Source: an uncultured Clostridia bacterium
Lineage (GTDB): Bacteria; Bacillota; Clostridia; Oscillospirales; Acutalibacteraceae
Assembly: GCA_947632045.1 (NCBI GenBank)
Contig: CANRNQ010000021.1
Coordinates: forward strand, 1-37,713
Direction of reading: 5' to 3'
Length of the DNA: 37,713 nt
Part shown: positions 15,658 to 25,102 of the stretch, one piece after another
How positions within the stretch are numbered: the first letter of the stretch is position 1
How the letters are laid out: each line of letters opens with the position of its first letter
Translations under genes and position numbers: made by a program
Notes under the pieces: model-generated
What the model was told of the DNA's origin: nothing
What the model saw: the letters and a program-made list of their open reading frames with translations, nothing else
Database searches by the model: none

Positions 15658-16947
15658 TTAGGCTCTGCCGCGTATTCTTATCGCGTTTGCGTGAGCCGTA
15701 AGGCCCTCTGTTTCGGCAAATTTTATGATATCTGAGGAGTCCCTCTTTAGCGCCTCTTCGGAGTAGTAAATAAAGCTCGAGCGCTTGATGAAGCTGTCGA
15801 CTCCCAAGGGTGAGAAAAATCTTGCCGTGCCGCTTGTAGGCAGGACGTGGTTCGGCCCCGCGAGGTAGTCGCCGAGGGGCTCGGGCGAGTAGTGCCCGAG
15901 GAACACCGAGCCCGCGTTGTCGAGCACGCCTATGTAATCGAGGGGGCTTTCCATGCAGACCTCGAGGTGCTCCGGGGCGAGCTTATTGGCGAAGTCCACC
16001 ATCTGCCCGTTGCTCTCGCAGATTATTATGGCCCCGTAATTTTCAAGCGAGCTGTCTATTATTTCCTTTCTCGAAAGTCCGGCGCTCTGCCTCTCTATCT
16101 CGGAGCATACGCTCTCGGCGAGGGCTTCGCTCGTCGTCAGGAGTATCGCCGAGGCGAGAACGTCGTGCTCTGCCTGCGACATGAGGTCGGCTGCGACGAA
16201 GGCGGGGTTTGCGCTGTCGTCCGCCATGACGAGTATCTCGCTCGGCCCCGCGACCATATCTATGTCAACCGTTCCGTAGAGCAGTCTTTTTGCCGTTGCA
16301 ACATATATATTACCGGGGCCTACTATTTTATCGACCTTCGGCACGGTTTCGGTGCCGTAGGCGAGAGCCGCGACAGCCTGAGCGCCGCCCATGAGCAGCA
16401 CCCTGTCGACCCCTGCGGCGAGAGCCGCCGCCATGATATCGGGGTTCGGCTTGCCGTCCTTAGTGGGCGGAGTGGTCATTATTATCTCCTTAACTCCGGC
16501 TATTTTTGCAGGAATTGCGTTCATCAAAACGGATGAAGGGTAAGCCGCCGTGCCGCCCGGCACATAGATTCCCACTCTCTCAAGCCCTCTGACGCGCTGG
16601 CCGAGTATGACCTTATCCTCCTTGGTCGTGAAAAATGACTGCCTGAGCTGGCGTTTGTGGAAGTCGGATATATTTTCAGCCGCGTGCTCGACGGCCTTTA
16701 AAAAGTCGGGGTCGCAGCCCTTTGAGAGGGCTTCCATCTCCTCGTGGGTTATCTCGGTTTTGTCGGGGGCCTTGCCGTCGAATTTTATCGTGTATTCTCT
16801 GACTGCTTTGTCGCCGTTTTCCCTGACGTTTTCAAGTATCTCGCTTACGGCGGCGGTTACGTCCTTGTTTGTCTTTTCGCTTCTTTTCTCTATTTCTCCG
16901 AGCAGCTCAAGCTCCGAGCTGCCGTCGGCCTTTACAATCGGTATCAT
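15658..16947 (-). CDS. hisD: Histidinol dehydrogenase
   Basis: Zn- and NAD-dependent enzyme that oxidises histidinol to histidine in two steps. At 429 residues it has the normal length. Diagnostic segments are VGIYVPGGTAAYPSSVLM, GPGNIYVATAKR, the family signature around VAGPSEILVMADD with AEHDVLASAILLT (catalytic and zinc residues), PEHLEV and NHVLPTSGTARF. It lies 6 bp after hisG in the operon. Confidence 0.96.
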   Translation of the reverse strand: MIPIVKADGSSELELLGEIEKRSEKTNKDVTAAVSEILENVRENGDKAVREYTIKFDGKAPDKTEITHEEMEALSKGCDPDFLKAVEHAAENISDFHKRQLRQSFFTTKEDKVILGQRVRGLERVGIYVPGGTAAYPSSVLMNAIPAKIAGVKEIIMTTPPTKDGKPNPDIMAAALAAGVDRVLLMGGAQAVAALAYGTETVPKVDKIVGPGNIYVATAKRLLYGTVDIDMVAGPSEILVMADDSANPAFVAADLMSQAEHDVLASAILLTTSEALAESVCSEIERQSAGLSRKEIIDSSLENYGAIIICESNGQMVDFANKLAPEHLEVCMESPLDYIGVLDNAGSVFLGHYSPEPLGDYLAGPNHVLPTSGTARFFSPLGVDSFIKRSSFIYYSEEALKRDSSDIIKFAETEGLTAHANAIRIRGRA

Positions 16948-16953
16948 TATATA

Positions 16954-17592
16954 TCACTCCGTTTCATTCAAGCTCTTTTCCATCTTATATACAAGAGCCT
17001 CTATCTCGTTCTTTCTGAGCTTCAGGCTCGCGTTGTTAGCTATCAGCCTTGCGGAGATAGGCGCTACCTCCTCGTACACCTCAAGCCCGTTCTCCCTCAA
17101 GGTAGAGCCCGTTTCGACTATATCGACTATCGCGTCGGCAAGTCCGAGCAGGGGCGCAAGCTCCACGCTGCCCTCGATTTTTATGAAGCGTATGTCCATG
17201 GCTTTATTCTCAAAATGCTTTCTCGCGACGTTAGGGTATTTCGTCGCTATGGTTTTGGCCTTGAAGCCGTCGTAAAAATCATATCCGGCTTTTCCCGCGA
17301 CCGCGAAGCGGCAGCGGCCGAAGCCGAGGTCGAGCAGCTCGAAAAACGAGGTTCCGTTTTCGAGTATGGTGTCCTTGCCGACCACGCCCAAATCGCAGAC
17401 CCCGTGCTCGACATATGTAATAACGTCGGCGGCCTTGGCGAGCACCGCCTCTATCTCTCCGCCGCCTATCGGCAGTATCAGCCGCCTGCCCTTGTTTCTA
17501 AGCGCCGAGCAGTCGTAGCCTATCCTCTCGAGCAGCTCTATCGTATTCTTTTCAAGCCTGCCCTTTGTCAGGGCTATTCTCAGAGGCTTCAT
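16954..17592 (-). CDS. hisG: ATP phosphoribosyltransferase catalytic subunit (short form)
   Basis: First committed step of histidine synthesis: ATP + PRPP to phosphoribosyl-ATP. The 212-residue protein has the N-terminal ALTKGRLEK, DLGVVGKDT and the PRPP loop DAIVDIVETGSTLRENGL. It lacks the C-terminal ACT-like regulatory domain found in long HisG, so it should need HisZ, which is encoded immediately upstream with a 4-base ATGA overlap. Feedback inhibition by histidine would act through the HisG-HisZ octamer. Confidence 0.96.
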   Translation of the reverse strand: MKPLRIALTKGRLEKNTIELLERIGYDCSALRNKGRRLILPIGGGEIEAVLAKAADVITYVEHGVCDLGVVGKDTILENGTSFFELLDLGFGRCRFAVAGKAGYDFYDGFKAKTIATKYPNVARKHFENKAMDIRFIKIEGSVELAPLLGLADAIVDIVETGSTLRENGLEVYEEVAPISARLIANNASLKLRKNEIEALVYKMEKSLNETE

Positions 17593-18803
17593 ATCCTATC
17601 CCCCGCTATCTCAATATCGGCCGTTTCCGGCTCGTCGCTCATAAAGCATATCTGCTTTATGCCGTTTTCACGCGCATATATAAGCGCCTCATCGCGAGTT
17701 TCAAACACGCTCAGCTCGCACTTAAAGCCGCTAAGAGTATAAAAGCGGCACTGGTTTATCGCGTCCATCTCATAGCCCGAATCCGCGTGGACTATTATAT
17801 CGGCGGGCTTCTCTTCAAAGCTCTTGCCCGAAGAGAGCATCACGTCGGCGAGAGCGTCCGCGTCAAGCGCGAAGCCCGCTGCGGGCATGGGCGTGTCAAA
17901 CTCATCGAGCACGCCGTCGTATCTTCCACCCGTCAGCACCGCGTCTCCGCTTCCCTCGACAAAGGCGCTGAATATGAATCCGCTGTAATAATCATAGCCC
18001 TGAACGAGCCCGAGGTCTATCATCAGCCTGTCGCCCATCATGAGCTTTGAAAGCGAGTGATATATCTCGCTGAGATATTTAAGCTCAGCTTCGCCCTCGG
18101 TTCCCTCGAATAAGTCGGCGGCCTTACTGAGAACCTCCTCGCCGCCGAAGAGCCTCGGCAGCCTTCTTATCGCCTCGACCGCCGCCGTGCTCGGCAGGGA
18201 GTCGAGCAGGGAGTTGAGCTGTGAATAATTCTTCGACTGAATTGATATTCTAATTTCGTCCTTTATCTCCTTGTCACATTCGAGCTTTGAATAAAGCGAG
18301 CGGAACAGCCCCGCATGGCCGAGCTCTATGCGAAAGTCGGGCGCTATTTTTTGCAGCGCCTCTATCGCCGTGACTATAACCTCTATGTCGGCTCTGCGGC
18401 CGGAGGCTCCCAAAAGCTCTATTCCCGTCTGCCTTATCTCGTTTCTTCTCCCCATAAGGCTCGGGTTGCTGCGGTAGACCGTCTGGTTATAAAAGAGCCT
18501 TATCGGCAGGGCCTTGCCCCTAAGCCTCGTCGCGGCCACCCGCGCTATCGGCAGGGTCGAGTCGGGGCGCATCACGAGCAGCCTCCCCTTGTTGTCGGTC
18601 AGCTTAAACATGCGCTCCTGAGCTATCGCTCCGGTGTTGAGCGTAAAGAGGTCGAAAAACTCTATGCAGGGCGTTTTGACCTCGTGGTATCCCTTTGAGC
18701 GGTAGACCGATGAGGTTATGTTTGTGACCTCGTTTATCGCGCTTGTCTCCTCAAAGAGATAATCCTTTGTGCCCTCGGGCGTTATTTTATAGTAAGCTCC
18801 CAT
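17589..18803 (-). CDS. hisZ: ATP phosphoribosyltransferase regulatory subunit
   Basis: Paralogue of histidyl-tRNA synthetase without aminoacylation activity; it activates short HisG and gives it histidine sensitivity. The 404-residue protein shows class II synthetase motifs 1 to 3 in HisRS style: PEGTKDYLFEE, motif 2 area RMFKLTDNKGRLLVMRPDST, RQTGIELLG and AAGFALDADAL. It lacks the C-terminal anticodon-binding domain. HisZ is preferred over HisS because of this length and the overlap with hisG. The ATG at 18801-18803 has AAGGGG 8 bases upstream. It is the first gene of the his operon. Confidence 0.94.
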   Translation of the reverse strand: MGAYYKITPEGTKDYLFEETSAINEVTNITSSVYRSKGYHEVKTPCIEFFDLFTLNTGAIAQERMFKLTDNKGRLLVMRPDSTLPIARVAATRLRGKALPIRLFYNQTVYRSNPSLMGRRNEIRQTGIELLGASGRRADIEVIVTAIEALQKIAPDFRIELGHAGLFRSLYSKLECDKEIKDEIRISIQSKNYSQLNSLLDSLPSTAAVEAIRRLPRLFGGEEVLSKAADLFEGTEGEAELKYLSEIYHSLSKLMMGDRLMIDLGLVQGYDYYSGFIFSAFVEGSGDAVLTGGRYDGVLDEFDTPMPAAGFALDADALADVMLSSGKSFEEKPADIIVHADSGYEMDAINQCRFYTLSGFKCELSVFETRDEALIYARENGIKQICFMSDEPETADIEIAGDRI

Positions 18804-18966
18804 TAAAATTCCCCTTTTATTAAATCTTCGCCGCAGTATAATTTGCGGCGGCTCATATGGCGCTTGTATTTTCTGTTTATATTTATGCTTGGCGTTTATC
18901 TTTGCGCCTGCGCTTGCGTTCTGTTTTGGGTTCTATTTTTAAGACGTTTTGCTTTAGCGTGCTACT

Positions 18967-18995
18967 ATAATAGCATAGTAAAGCCACCCTGTCAA
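18967..18995 (-). promoter_or_regulatory. Predicted promoter of the his operon with a palindrome over the -10 box
   Basis: On the minus strand a perfect TTGACA (18990-18995) and TATTAT (18967-18972) are 17 bp apart, about 160 bp before hisZ. An inverted repeat ACTAT-6-ATAGT (18964-18979) covers the -10 box and could be an operator. The leader has a 7-bp hairpin (about 18830-18851), but I see no T-box motif and no run of His codons. Confidence 0.7.
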
Positions 18996-19274
18996 GCCCT
19001 CTCTCGGGCTATTTATATTTATATTTATATTTTAGTAATAGCAGGGCTTAAAAATTAAGCTTTAATTAAGCTTTCAAGAGGTAGGCCGCGTGCAGGTCGC
19101 GGCCGCCTCGCCGTTCATCTTATCTCCGGCATTATCCCAATAAATCTCCGAAATTATCCCAATATTTTTCCCAAAATTTTCTCCGGCTTATTCCCAATAA
19201 ATCCCTGCATTACCGGACTTGTTCTCAAATATATTTCAATTATTATTTCTATTATCTCAAGTATATTTAAAGTA
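18996..19274. other. Gene-free stretch with short hairpins and degenerate repeats
   Basis: This lies between the his promoter and the end of the AI-2E family gene. I find a palindrome GGCCGCG / CGCGGCC (19084-19104), an AT-rich run of TATATT units (19011-19033), and a degenerate tandem repeat at about 19122-19206. The repeat is built on a roughly 20-base unit like TCTCCGGCATTATCCCAATAA, in three to four diverged copies. No gene is supported. Confidence 0.55.
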
Positions 19275-20621
19275 TTATTCCCCGTCGTTATCCTTTGAAT
19301 TATCCTCGTCCTCGTCGCGGTGCACGCTCTTGACCTTGGTCTTTATCGACATTATAAACTCCTTGTTGAACACATAGCCCTCGCCGCTGTCGGCATAGGG
19401 CGCTTCCCGCGGGTCGCGGGGCATCTGCTGCTTTATTATGTCGTCCTCGGGCGGCTCGCCGATAACCTCGCGCTTGCCGAGCCTGTCTATCTTCATATTC
19501 ACATGGCGGCTCAAAAGCACATAGAGCGTCGAGAATATCGGCACGGCCAAGAGCATTCCCCAGAAGCCGAAGAGCCCCGAGCCGACGATTACGCTCGCCA
19601 TTATCCAGAAGCCCGAGATGCCGATTGAATTGCCGAGTATCTTCGGGCCGATGAAGTTTCCGTCTATCTGCTGCAAAACGAGCAGGAATATCGCGAACCA
19701 AATCGCCTCTATCGGGTTTATCATCAGCATGATGAATATAGTAACGACCGCCCCGACTATGGGGCCGAACACGGGCACAAGGTTTGTTATCGCGACGATA
19801 ACGCTCATCAGCACGGCGTAATCAAAGCCGAATATCGACATTCCGATAAAGCAGAGTATGCCGATTATAATCGAGTCGATAATTTTTCCGTAAACGAATT
19901 TTCCGAATATTCTGTTTGACAGATCTCCTATCTCGAATATCTTGCCGCCGACCTTTTCGGGAATATAGGCGACTATGAACTTCTTAGACTGATATATGAG
20001 CTTTTCCTTACAGCCCATGAAATAGCAGGAGATGAACACGCCCATGCAGATGTTTATTATGCTCGTCGTCACGTTTTTAGTCATGTCGAACACAGAGGGC
20101 ATCAAATCTCCCGAAAGGCCGGAAAGCCAGTTTTTAAGCTCGCTGCCTGTAAGTCGCGTGAATATATCGTTTACAAAGACGAAGATGTCGCTGTTGTCGG
20201 TGAGCTGAATGTTGAACCAGTTATTCATAAGCTCAGTCAGCCATTTTCTGAAGCTATCAAAATAAATCGAGAAGTTTGTTATCAGCTTATCGACGCTGTC
20301 GACTATTTCAGGCACAAGTATGCCTATCAAAAAGCCGATGACCCCGAATATTATAAGATAGGCCAGAACGAGCGCGAGCGGCTTTCGCAGCTTCTTTGCG
20401 ATTTTCCCCCGCTTTGCCATGCCCGCAAACGCCTTTTCTGAGAAGTAAACATAGGGCAGATTGACGAGAAAGGCCACTATAAAGCCGACCACAAAGGGCA
20501 TGAGCACCGAAAGCACAAAGGAAAGGATACTCCACGCTGTGCTGAAATTTATCATAACGAAAAGCAAGAGCACGGTATATGTTATAAGAAGCATCGCGTG
20601 CTTGAGTTTTTTGGAACGCAT
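19275..20621 (-). CDS. AI-2E family transporter (PF01594-type membrane protein)
   Basis: Polytopic membrane protein of about 448 residues, similar to the YtvI/YdbI/PerM group. It has N-terminal paired hydrophobic helices, a middle cytosolic segment, then a C-terminal cluster of helices with conserved glycine/proline stretches (NLVPVFGPIVGAVVTIF, QIDGNFIGPKILGNSIG). It ends in a long acidic hydrophilic tail (DEDEDN). The substrate is unknown: despite the name, relatives include Na+/H+ antiporters. The ATG at 20621 is preferred over a GTG two codons upstream because GGGAGA is correctly spaced for the ATG. It starts 14 bp after the polC stop, so it is probably the last gene of that operon. Confidence 0.85.
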   Translation of the reverse strand: MRSKKLKHAMLLITYTVLLLFVMINFSTAWSILSFVLSVLMPFVVGFIVAFLVNLPYVYFSEKAFAGMAKRGKIAKKLRKPLALVLAYLIIFGVIGFLIGILVPEIVDSVDKLITNFSIYFDSFRKWLTELMNNWFNIQLTDNSDIFVFVNDIFTRLTGSELKNWLSGLSGDLMPSVFDMTKNVTTSIINICMGVFISCYFMGCKEKLIYQSKKFIVAYIPEKVGGKIFEIGDLSNRIFGKFVYGKIIDSIIIGILCFIGMSIFGFDYAVLMSVIVAITNLVPVFGPIVGAVVTIFIMLMINPIEAIWFAIFLLVLQQIDGNFIGPKILGNSIGISGFWIMASVIVGSGLFGFWGMLLAVPIFSTLYVLLSRHVNMKIDRLGKREVIGEPPEDDIIKQQMPRDPREAPYADSGEGYVFNKEFIMSIKTKVKSVHRDEDEDNSKDNDGE

Positions 20622-20635
20622 AGCCACTCTCCCTA

Positions 20636-23600
20636 TCAGAATAATGTGAGCTGACTGCTCTCGGGCAGCCCCTCAAGCGCGCCGACCTCGCGGAGCGCTT
20701 CAATTACAGCCTTTGAAACCTTTGTCTTTGACTGCAAATCGTCCACCGACAGATATTCCCCCTGCTTTCCCTTTTCGGCAAGAACGTCGGCGGCGGCCTC
20801 TCCAACGCCCGAAAGCGACGAAAACGGCAGTCTTATTTTACTGCCCTCTATAACAAACATTTTAGCCTCTGATTTGTAAATGTCAACAGGCAAAACTTCA
20901 ATTCCCCTTGCGAGCATCTCGTTTATTATCTGCAAATTGGCATACTCGGCCTCGTCCTTGGCGCTCGCGTCATAGCCCTTTGCCTTGATGCTCTTCATCT
21001 TCTCCCTCACGGCGCTTCTCCCCTTTAAGACGGTCGCGCCGTCGAAGTTTTCGCCGCGCACAGAGAAGTAGGCCGCGTAGTACTCGGTCGGCCTGTGCAC
21101 CTTGTACCAGCCGAGGCGCAGCGTCGCTATCATATAGGCCGCCGCGTGCGCTTTAGGGAACATATATTTTATCTTCATGCACGAATCTATATACCACTGC
21201 GGCACCCCGTGCTCCTTCATTGCCTTGAAGTGCTCCTCGGTCAAGAGCTTTGTCGCCTTGCCCTTGCGGACTATCTCCATTATCTTAAACGCCATCTTCG
21301 GCTCAAGCCCCTTGTGCAAAAGATACGTCATTATCGAGTCGCGCGTACCGATAACCTCCGATATCGTGCACTGGCCGCTGTGTATAAGATCGGCCGCGTT
21401 GCCTATCCAAACGTCGGTGCCGTGCGACAGCCCCGATATTTGCAGCAAATCTGAGAAGGTCTTCGGCTGAGCCTCAACGAGCATATTGCGCACGAAGTCC
21501 GTGCCGACCTCGGGCAGAGAGAAGGTGCCGGTCTTTGAGTCTATGTCCTCGGGGGTAATTCCGAGCGCCTTTGTTGATGTAAACAGCGACATGACCTCGG
21601 GGTCGCTCATGGACACGTTCATGACCGATATATTCGTAAATTTCTCGAGGTAATGATATATGGTCGGAACATCGTGCCCCAGCTCGTCGAGCTTGCATAT
21701 CGTGTCGTGTATCGAGTGGAAGTCAAAGTGGGTGGTTATATTGTCGGACTTCATGTCGTTCGCCGGATGCTGAACGGGGCAGAAGTCGAACACCTCCTTG
21801 CCCTTTGGCACGACCACCATTCCGCCCGGGTGCTGTCCCGTCGTTCTCTTTACTCCCGTACAGCCGGCGGCGAGCCTCGCCTCTTCGGCGCGGTGCAGCA
21901 CCCTGCCGCTTCCCTCGCAGTATTTTTTGACATAGCCTATCGCCGTCTTTTCGGCGACCGTCGCTATCGTGCCCGCCTTGAAAACGTTGTTTTTTCCAAA
22001 GAGCTCCTCGGTGTAGCGGTGGGAGTGCGACTGATATTCTCCGCTGAAATTAAGGTCTATATCCGGAGTTTTGTCGCCGTCGAAGCCCAAAAAGGTTTCA
22101 AAGGGTATCTCGTGGCCGTCGCGGTCATAGGGGGTTCCGCATTTGGGGCAGTTTTTCGGCGGCAAATCGAAGCCCGAGCCGACGCTGCCGTCGGTTATAA
22201 ACTCGCTGTTTTTGCAGTTCGGGCAGATATAATGCGGGCACAGCGGGTTTACCTCGGATATGCCGGACATCGTCGCAACAAAGGACGAGCCTACGCTGCC
22301 CCTTGAGCCGACGAGATAGCCGTGAGCCTCGCTGTCCGCGACGAGCTTCTGCGCGGTCATATAAAGCACCGAAAAGCCGTGCTTGGTTATCGAGCCTAAT
22401 TCTCTGTCGAGCCTCGCCTTTACTATTTCGGGCAGGGGGTCGCCGTATTTTTCCTTTGCCCTCTGCCAGGTTATCGTCGTGAGCTGCTCCTCCGCGCCCT
22501 CGATAAAGGGCGGGAAAACTCCCCTCGGTATGGGTCTTACCCTCTCGATGGAGTCCGCTATCCTCCTCGTGTTTGTAACGACCACCTCATAGGCCTTCTC
22601 CTTGCCGAGGTATTCAAACTCCTTCAGCATCTCGGCGGTCGTTCTGAAATAAAGCGGCGGCTGGTTCTCAGCGTCGGCATAGCCCTGCGCCGCCTGCAAT
22701 ACCCTTCTGTACTCGCCGTCCTCGGGGCTTTGAAAGTGCACGTCGCAGGTCGCGACGACCGGAATGTTGAGCTTGCGGCCGAGCTTTACTACGGTCTTAT
22801 TATATTCCTCAAGCTCCCTTACGTCGGAAACAGCGCCGTTGCGCAGCATGAACATATTGTTGCCCGTGGGCTGTATCTCGAGGTAATCGTAAAAGGCCGC
22901 TATCTTTAAAAGCTCCTCCCAGGGTTTGCCCTCGACTATCGCCCTGAAAAGCTCGCCCGCCTCGCAGGCGCTGCCGATTATCAGGCCCTCGCGGTGCTTG
23001 ATAAGCTCCGACTTGGGTATTCTCGGCTTTTTATAAAAATATTTCAAATGCGACATTGATATGAGCTTATATAGATTTTTAAGCCCCGTATCGTTCTTTA
23101 CGAGAATTATCTGGTGATAGCTCGCAAGCTTTTTCGTGTCGGCTCCCGCTATATTCGTGTTTATCTGAGAAACTAAGGTTATGCCGTAATCCTCATAGAG
23201 CCTGTCGACCAGGCACTTGAATATCTTCGAGAGCATCTCCGCGTCGTCGCAGGCTCTGTGGTGATTAAAGGAGCCGAGCCTTAAATATTTTGCGACCGTG
23301 TCGAGCTTGCAGTTTTTTATATCCTTTAAAACGGCTCTGCATATCGCGACCGTGTCTATCGAGGTGAAGCAATACTCCATATTGCAGCGCTCGGCCGCCG
23401 CCTTGATAAAGGAGGTATCGAAGGAGGCGTTGTGGGCGACGAGTATGCTGTCGTCGCCGCAAAACTCATAAAAGGCCTTGAGCGCCCTCTCCTCCTCGGG
23501 AGCGTTTTTCACCATAGCGTCGCTTATGCCCGTGAGCTCGGTTATCTTGGCGGGTATGGGGCGCTTTGGGTTTACGAAGGTGGAGAAGGTATCGACCACC

Positions 23601-25006
23601 TGTCCGCCGCGCAGCTTTACAGCGCCTATCTCGGTTATGGCCTCCTTTGCGGCCGAAAGCCCGGTCGTTTCGAGGTCGAAGCAGATGAAGGTTCCCTCCT
23701 TAAGCTTTTGGTCGGCAGCTCCCGACACCGAGGATATCATATCGTTTACAAAGTAGGCCTCGGCGCCGTATATCACCTTGAACGCGTCGGGTTTTTCCTC
23801 GTCGTCGCGGCTTACAAGGCTCTCCACCGTGTCCATGGCCTCGGGAAAGGCCTGCGCCACTCCGTGGTCGGTGACGGCTATCGCGGGGTGCCCCCACGCG
23901 TGAGCCTGTCTAATGAGCGACGACGCGTCCGAAACGCCGTCCATGGACGACATCTTTGTGTGCAGGTGAAGCTCCACCCGCTTTAGAGGGGCGTTGTCGA
24001 CAACCTGAACCTTTTTTATCGTGCCTATCGAGCTTGTCCTCAAGACTATCTCGTTTAAATATCTGTCGTACTCCATATCGCCGCGGCAGACTATCGTCAT
24101 GCCCTTTTTTATCTCAGATACGGGCTTTGCCGCCTTTATATCGTCGAAGACCTTTATTATCATAGAGCCGGTGTAATCGGTTATTTTTATTGATATTATG
24201 CTTTTTCTGCCGTCTTTTGTCGTGCGGCAGTCATTTTCAAATACGTCGCCCCAGATGACGACCCTGCCGGAGTCCGCCGCTATCTCCGAGATGGGGGTGA
24301 GCTTTTTGGTGCTGAAGGTGCTTCCGTAAAGCGGCCTTGCGCTGCCGGGTATCACGGCGGGGTAGTAATATTCTCCCGCGCGCACCTCAACGGTCTTTAC
24401 GACCTCTCTCTCTCTTTTGTCTCTTGCGGATTTTTTTAGCTCCTCCTCGCGCTCGTCAAAGGCCAAAAGCTCCTCGCGCCTGTTTTTCTCCTCGATGATA
24501 TTTTGATTTTGTATATACTGCTCGCTGTCGGCCTCTATCGTCAAGACCCCGTCGAAGCTCACCGAAAAGCTTTGAGAGAACTCATCAAAAATTATTTGCC
24601 GAAGATTTTTGTCAAAGCCCTTTGCCTTTAATATAGCCGCGCCGCCGTGCTTGAGCTCGACCGTCAGCTCGTTTTCGGAGCCTATGCGCACGCTTGAGTC
24701 GTCAAGCGAGCCGTTTAAGCTCGTGTTGCGCCTTTTCAGCTCCTTTACAAGCTCGGGATAATACTCGGGGGTAAAGCTGCCCTTTGGGAAAATCGGGCTT
24801 ATGTAGGCTCCGTTTAATTCAAGCGGGAGCTGCTTTATGGCGTTTTCCAGCTCAAAAAGCGACTGCCTTGGGATTATCCTGTCAAAGCGCACCCTCGCCC
24901 TCATTATTCTCTTGGCCGAATTTATCTTCGCCGTTTCTATCTCGCCGAGCGCAAGCTCGGGAGAAAGCTCTCCGTCATAGCCTGCGAGCAGCTCCTTTAT
25001 CGTCAT
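20636..25006 (-). CDS. polC: DNA polymerase III PolC-type (Gram-positive replicative polymerase)
   Basis: Main leading-strand replicase of low-GC Gram-positives, with its own proofreading exonuclease. About 1456 residues. Order of parts: an N-terminal domain; an OB fold (about 240-330, VVIWGDVFEN...); a PHP domain starting HLHTKMSSMDG (near 345); a DEDDh exonuclease inserted in it (FICFDLETTGLS near 438, HNASFDTSFI, HRACDDAEM); and the PHP domain resuming. A zinc finger with two CPxC pairs (CPNC near 925, then CPKC) precedes the polymerase catalytic PDIDLNFSGEYQ (near 980). The exonuclease insertion and this order separate PolC from DnaE. ATG 25006 is chosen; an adjacent TTG (25009) is also possible, with GAGG upstream of both. 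The spacer to ispG contains a 10-bp tandem repeat. Confidence 0.96.
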   Translation of the reverse strand: MTIKELLAGYDGELSPELALGEIETAKINSAKRIMRARVRFDRIIPRQSLFELENAIKQLPLELNGAYISPIFPKGSFTPEYYPELVKELKRRNTSLNGSLDDSSVRIGSENELTVELKHGGAAILKAKGFDKNLRQIIFDEFSQSFSVSFDGVLTIEADSEQYIQNQNIIEEKNRREELLAFDEREEELKKSARDKREREVVKTVEVRAGEYYYPAVIPGSARPLYGSTFSTKKLTPISEIAADSGRVVIWGDVFENDCRTTKDGRKSIISIKITDYTGSMIIKVFDDIKAAKPVSEIKKGMTIVCRGDMEYDRYLNEIVLRTSSIGTIKKVQVVDNAPLKRVELHLHTKMSSMDGVSDASSLIRQAHAWGHPAIAVTDHGVAQAFPEAMDTVESLVSRDDEEKPDAFKVIYGAEAYFVNDMISSVSGAADQKLKEGTFICFDLETTGLSAAKEAITEIGAVKLRGGQVVDTFSTFVNPKRPIPAKITELTGISDAMVKNAPEEERALKAFYEFCGDDSILVAHNASFDTSFIKAAAERCNMEYCFTSIDTVAICRAVLKDIKNCKLDTVAKYLRLGSFNHHRACDDAEMLSKIFKCLVDRLYEDYGITLVSQINTNIAGADTKKLASYHQIILVKNDTGLKNLYKLISMSHLKYFYKKPRIPKSELIKHREGLIIGSACEAGELFRAIVEGKPWEELLKIAAFYDYLEIQPTGNNMFMLRNGAVSDVRELEEYNKTVVKLGRKLNIPVVATCDVHFQSPEDGEYRRVLQAAQGYADAENQPPLYFRTTAEMLKEFEYLGKEKAYEVVVTNTRRIADSIERVRPIPRGVFPPFIEGAEEQLTTITWQRAKEKYGDPLPEIVKARLDRELGSITKHGFSVLYMTAQKLVADSEAHGYLVGSRGSVGSSFVATMSGISEVNPLCPHYICPNCKNSEFITDGSVGSGFDLPPKNCPKCGTPYDRDGHEIPFETFLGFDGDKTPDIDLNFSGEYQSHSHRYTEELFGKNNVFKAGTIATVAEKTAIGYVKKYCEGSGRVLHRAEEARLAAGCTGVKRTTGQHPGGMVVVPKGKEVFDFCPVQHPANDMKSDNITTHFDFHSIHDTICKLDELGHDVPTIYHYLEKFTNISVMNVSMSDPEVMSLFTSTKALGITPEDIDSKTGTFSLPEVGTDFVRNMLVEAQPKTFSDLLQISGLSHGTDVWIGNAADLIHSGQCTISEVIGTRDSIMTYLLHKGLEPKMAFKIMEIVRKGKATKLLTEEHFKAMKEHGVPQWYIDSCMKIKYMFPKAHAAAYMIATLRLGWYKVHRPTEYYAAYFSVRGENFDGATVLKGRSAVREKMKSIKAKGYDASAKDEAEYANLQIINEMLARGIEVLPVDIYKSEAKMFVIEGSKIRLPFSSLSGVGEAAADVLAEKGKQGEYLSVDDLQSKTKVSKAVIEALREVGALEGLPESSQLTLF

Positions 25007-25040
25007 CAATTGGTACTACCTCGCGATTTCATTTCTCATA

Positions 25041-25090
25041 TTTCTTCACATTTCTTCACATTCGCTCACATCTATTCACATCTATTTACG
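25041..25090. repeat. 10-bp tandem repeat between ispG and polC
   Basis: Five consecutive 10-bp units, two identical (TTTCTTCACA) and three diverged (TTCGCTCACA, TCTATTCACA, TCTATTTACG), with a weaker sixth before them. They sit in the 96-bp untranslated spacer upstream of polC. On the transcribed strand each unit reads like TGTGAAGAAA. Confidence 0.8.
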
Positions 25091-25102
25091 CTTATTTTAC
25101 TT

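Noticed and set aside
18803-18860. Short upstream reading frame (18 codons) ending in a TAATG overlap with hisZ
   Set aside because: Its ATG has no Shine-Dalgarno sequence and the peptide shows nothing regulatory; probably chance.
18804-18960. T-box or histidine attenuator in the hisZ leader
   Set aside because: I found no T-box consensus, no antiterminator/terminator pair and no run of His codons. The only hairpin is short and not followed by Ts.
25041-25090. Possible CRISPR array from regularly spaced repeats
   Set aside because: Units are 10 bp with no spacers and no cas genes are nearby; the arrays at 26145 and 28501 are likewise simple tandem repeats.
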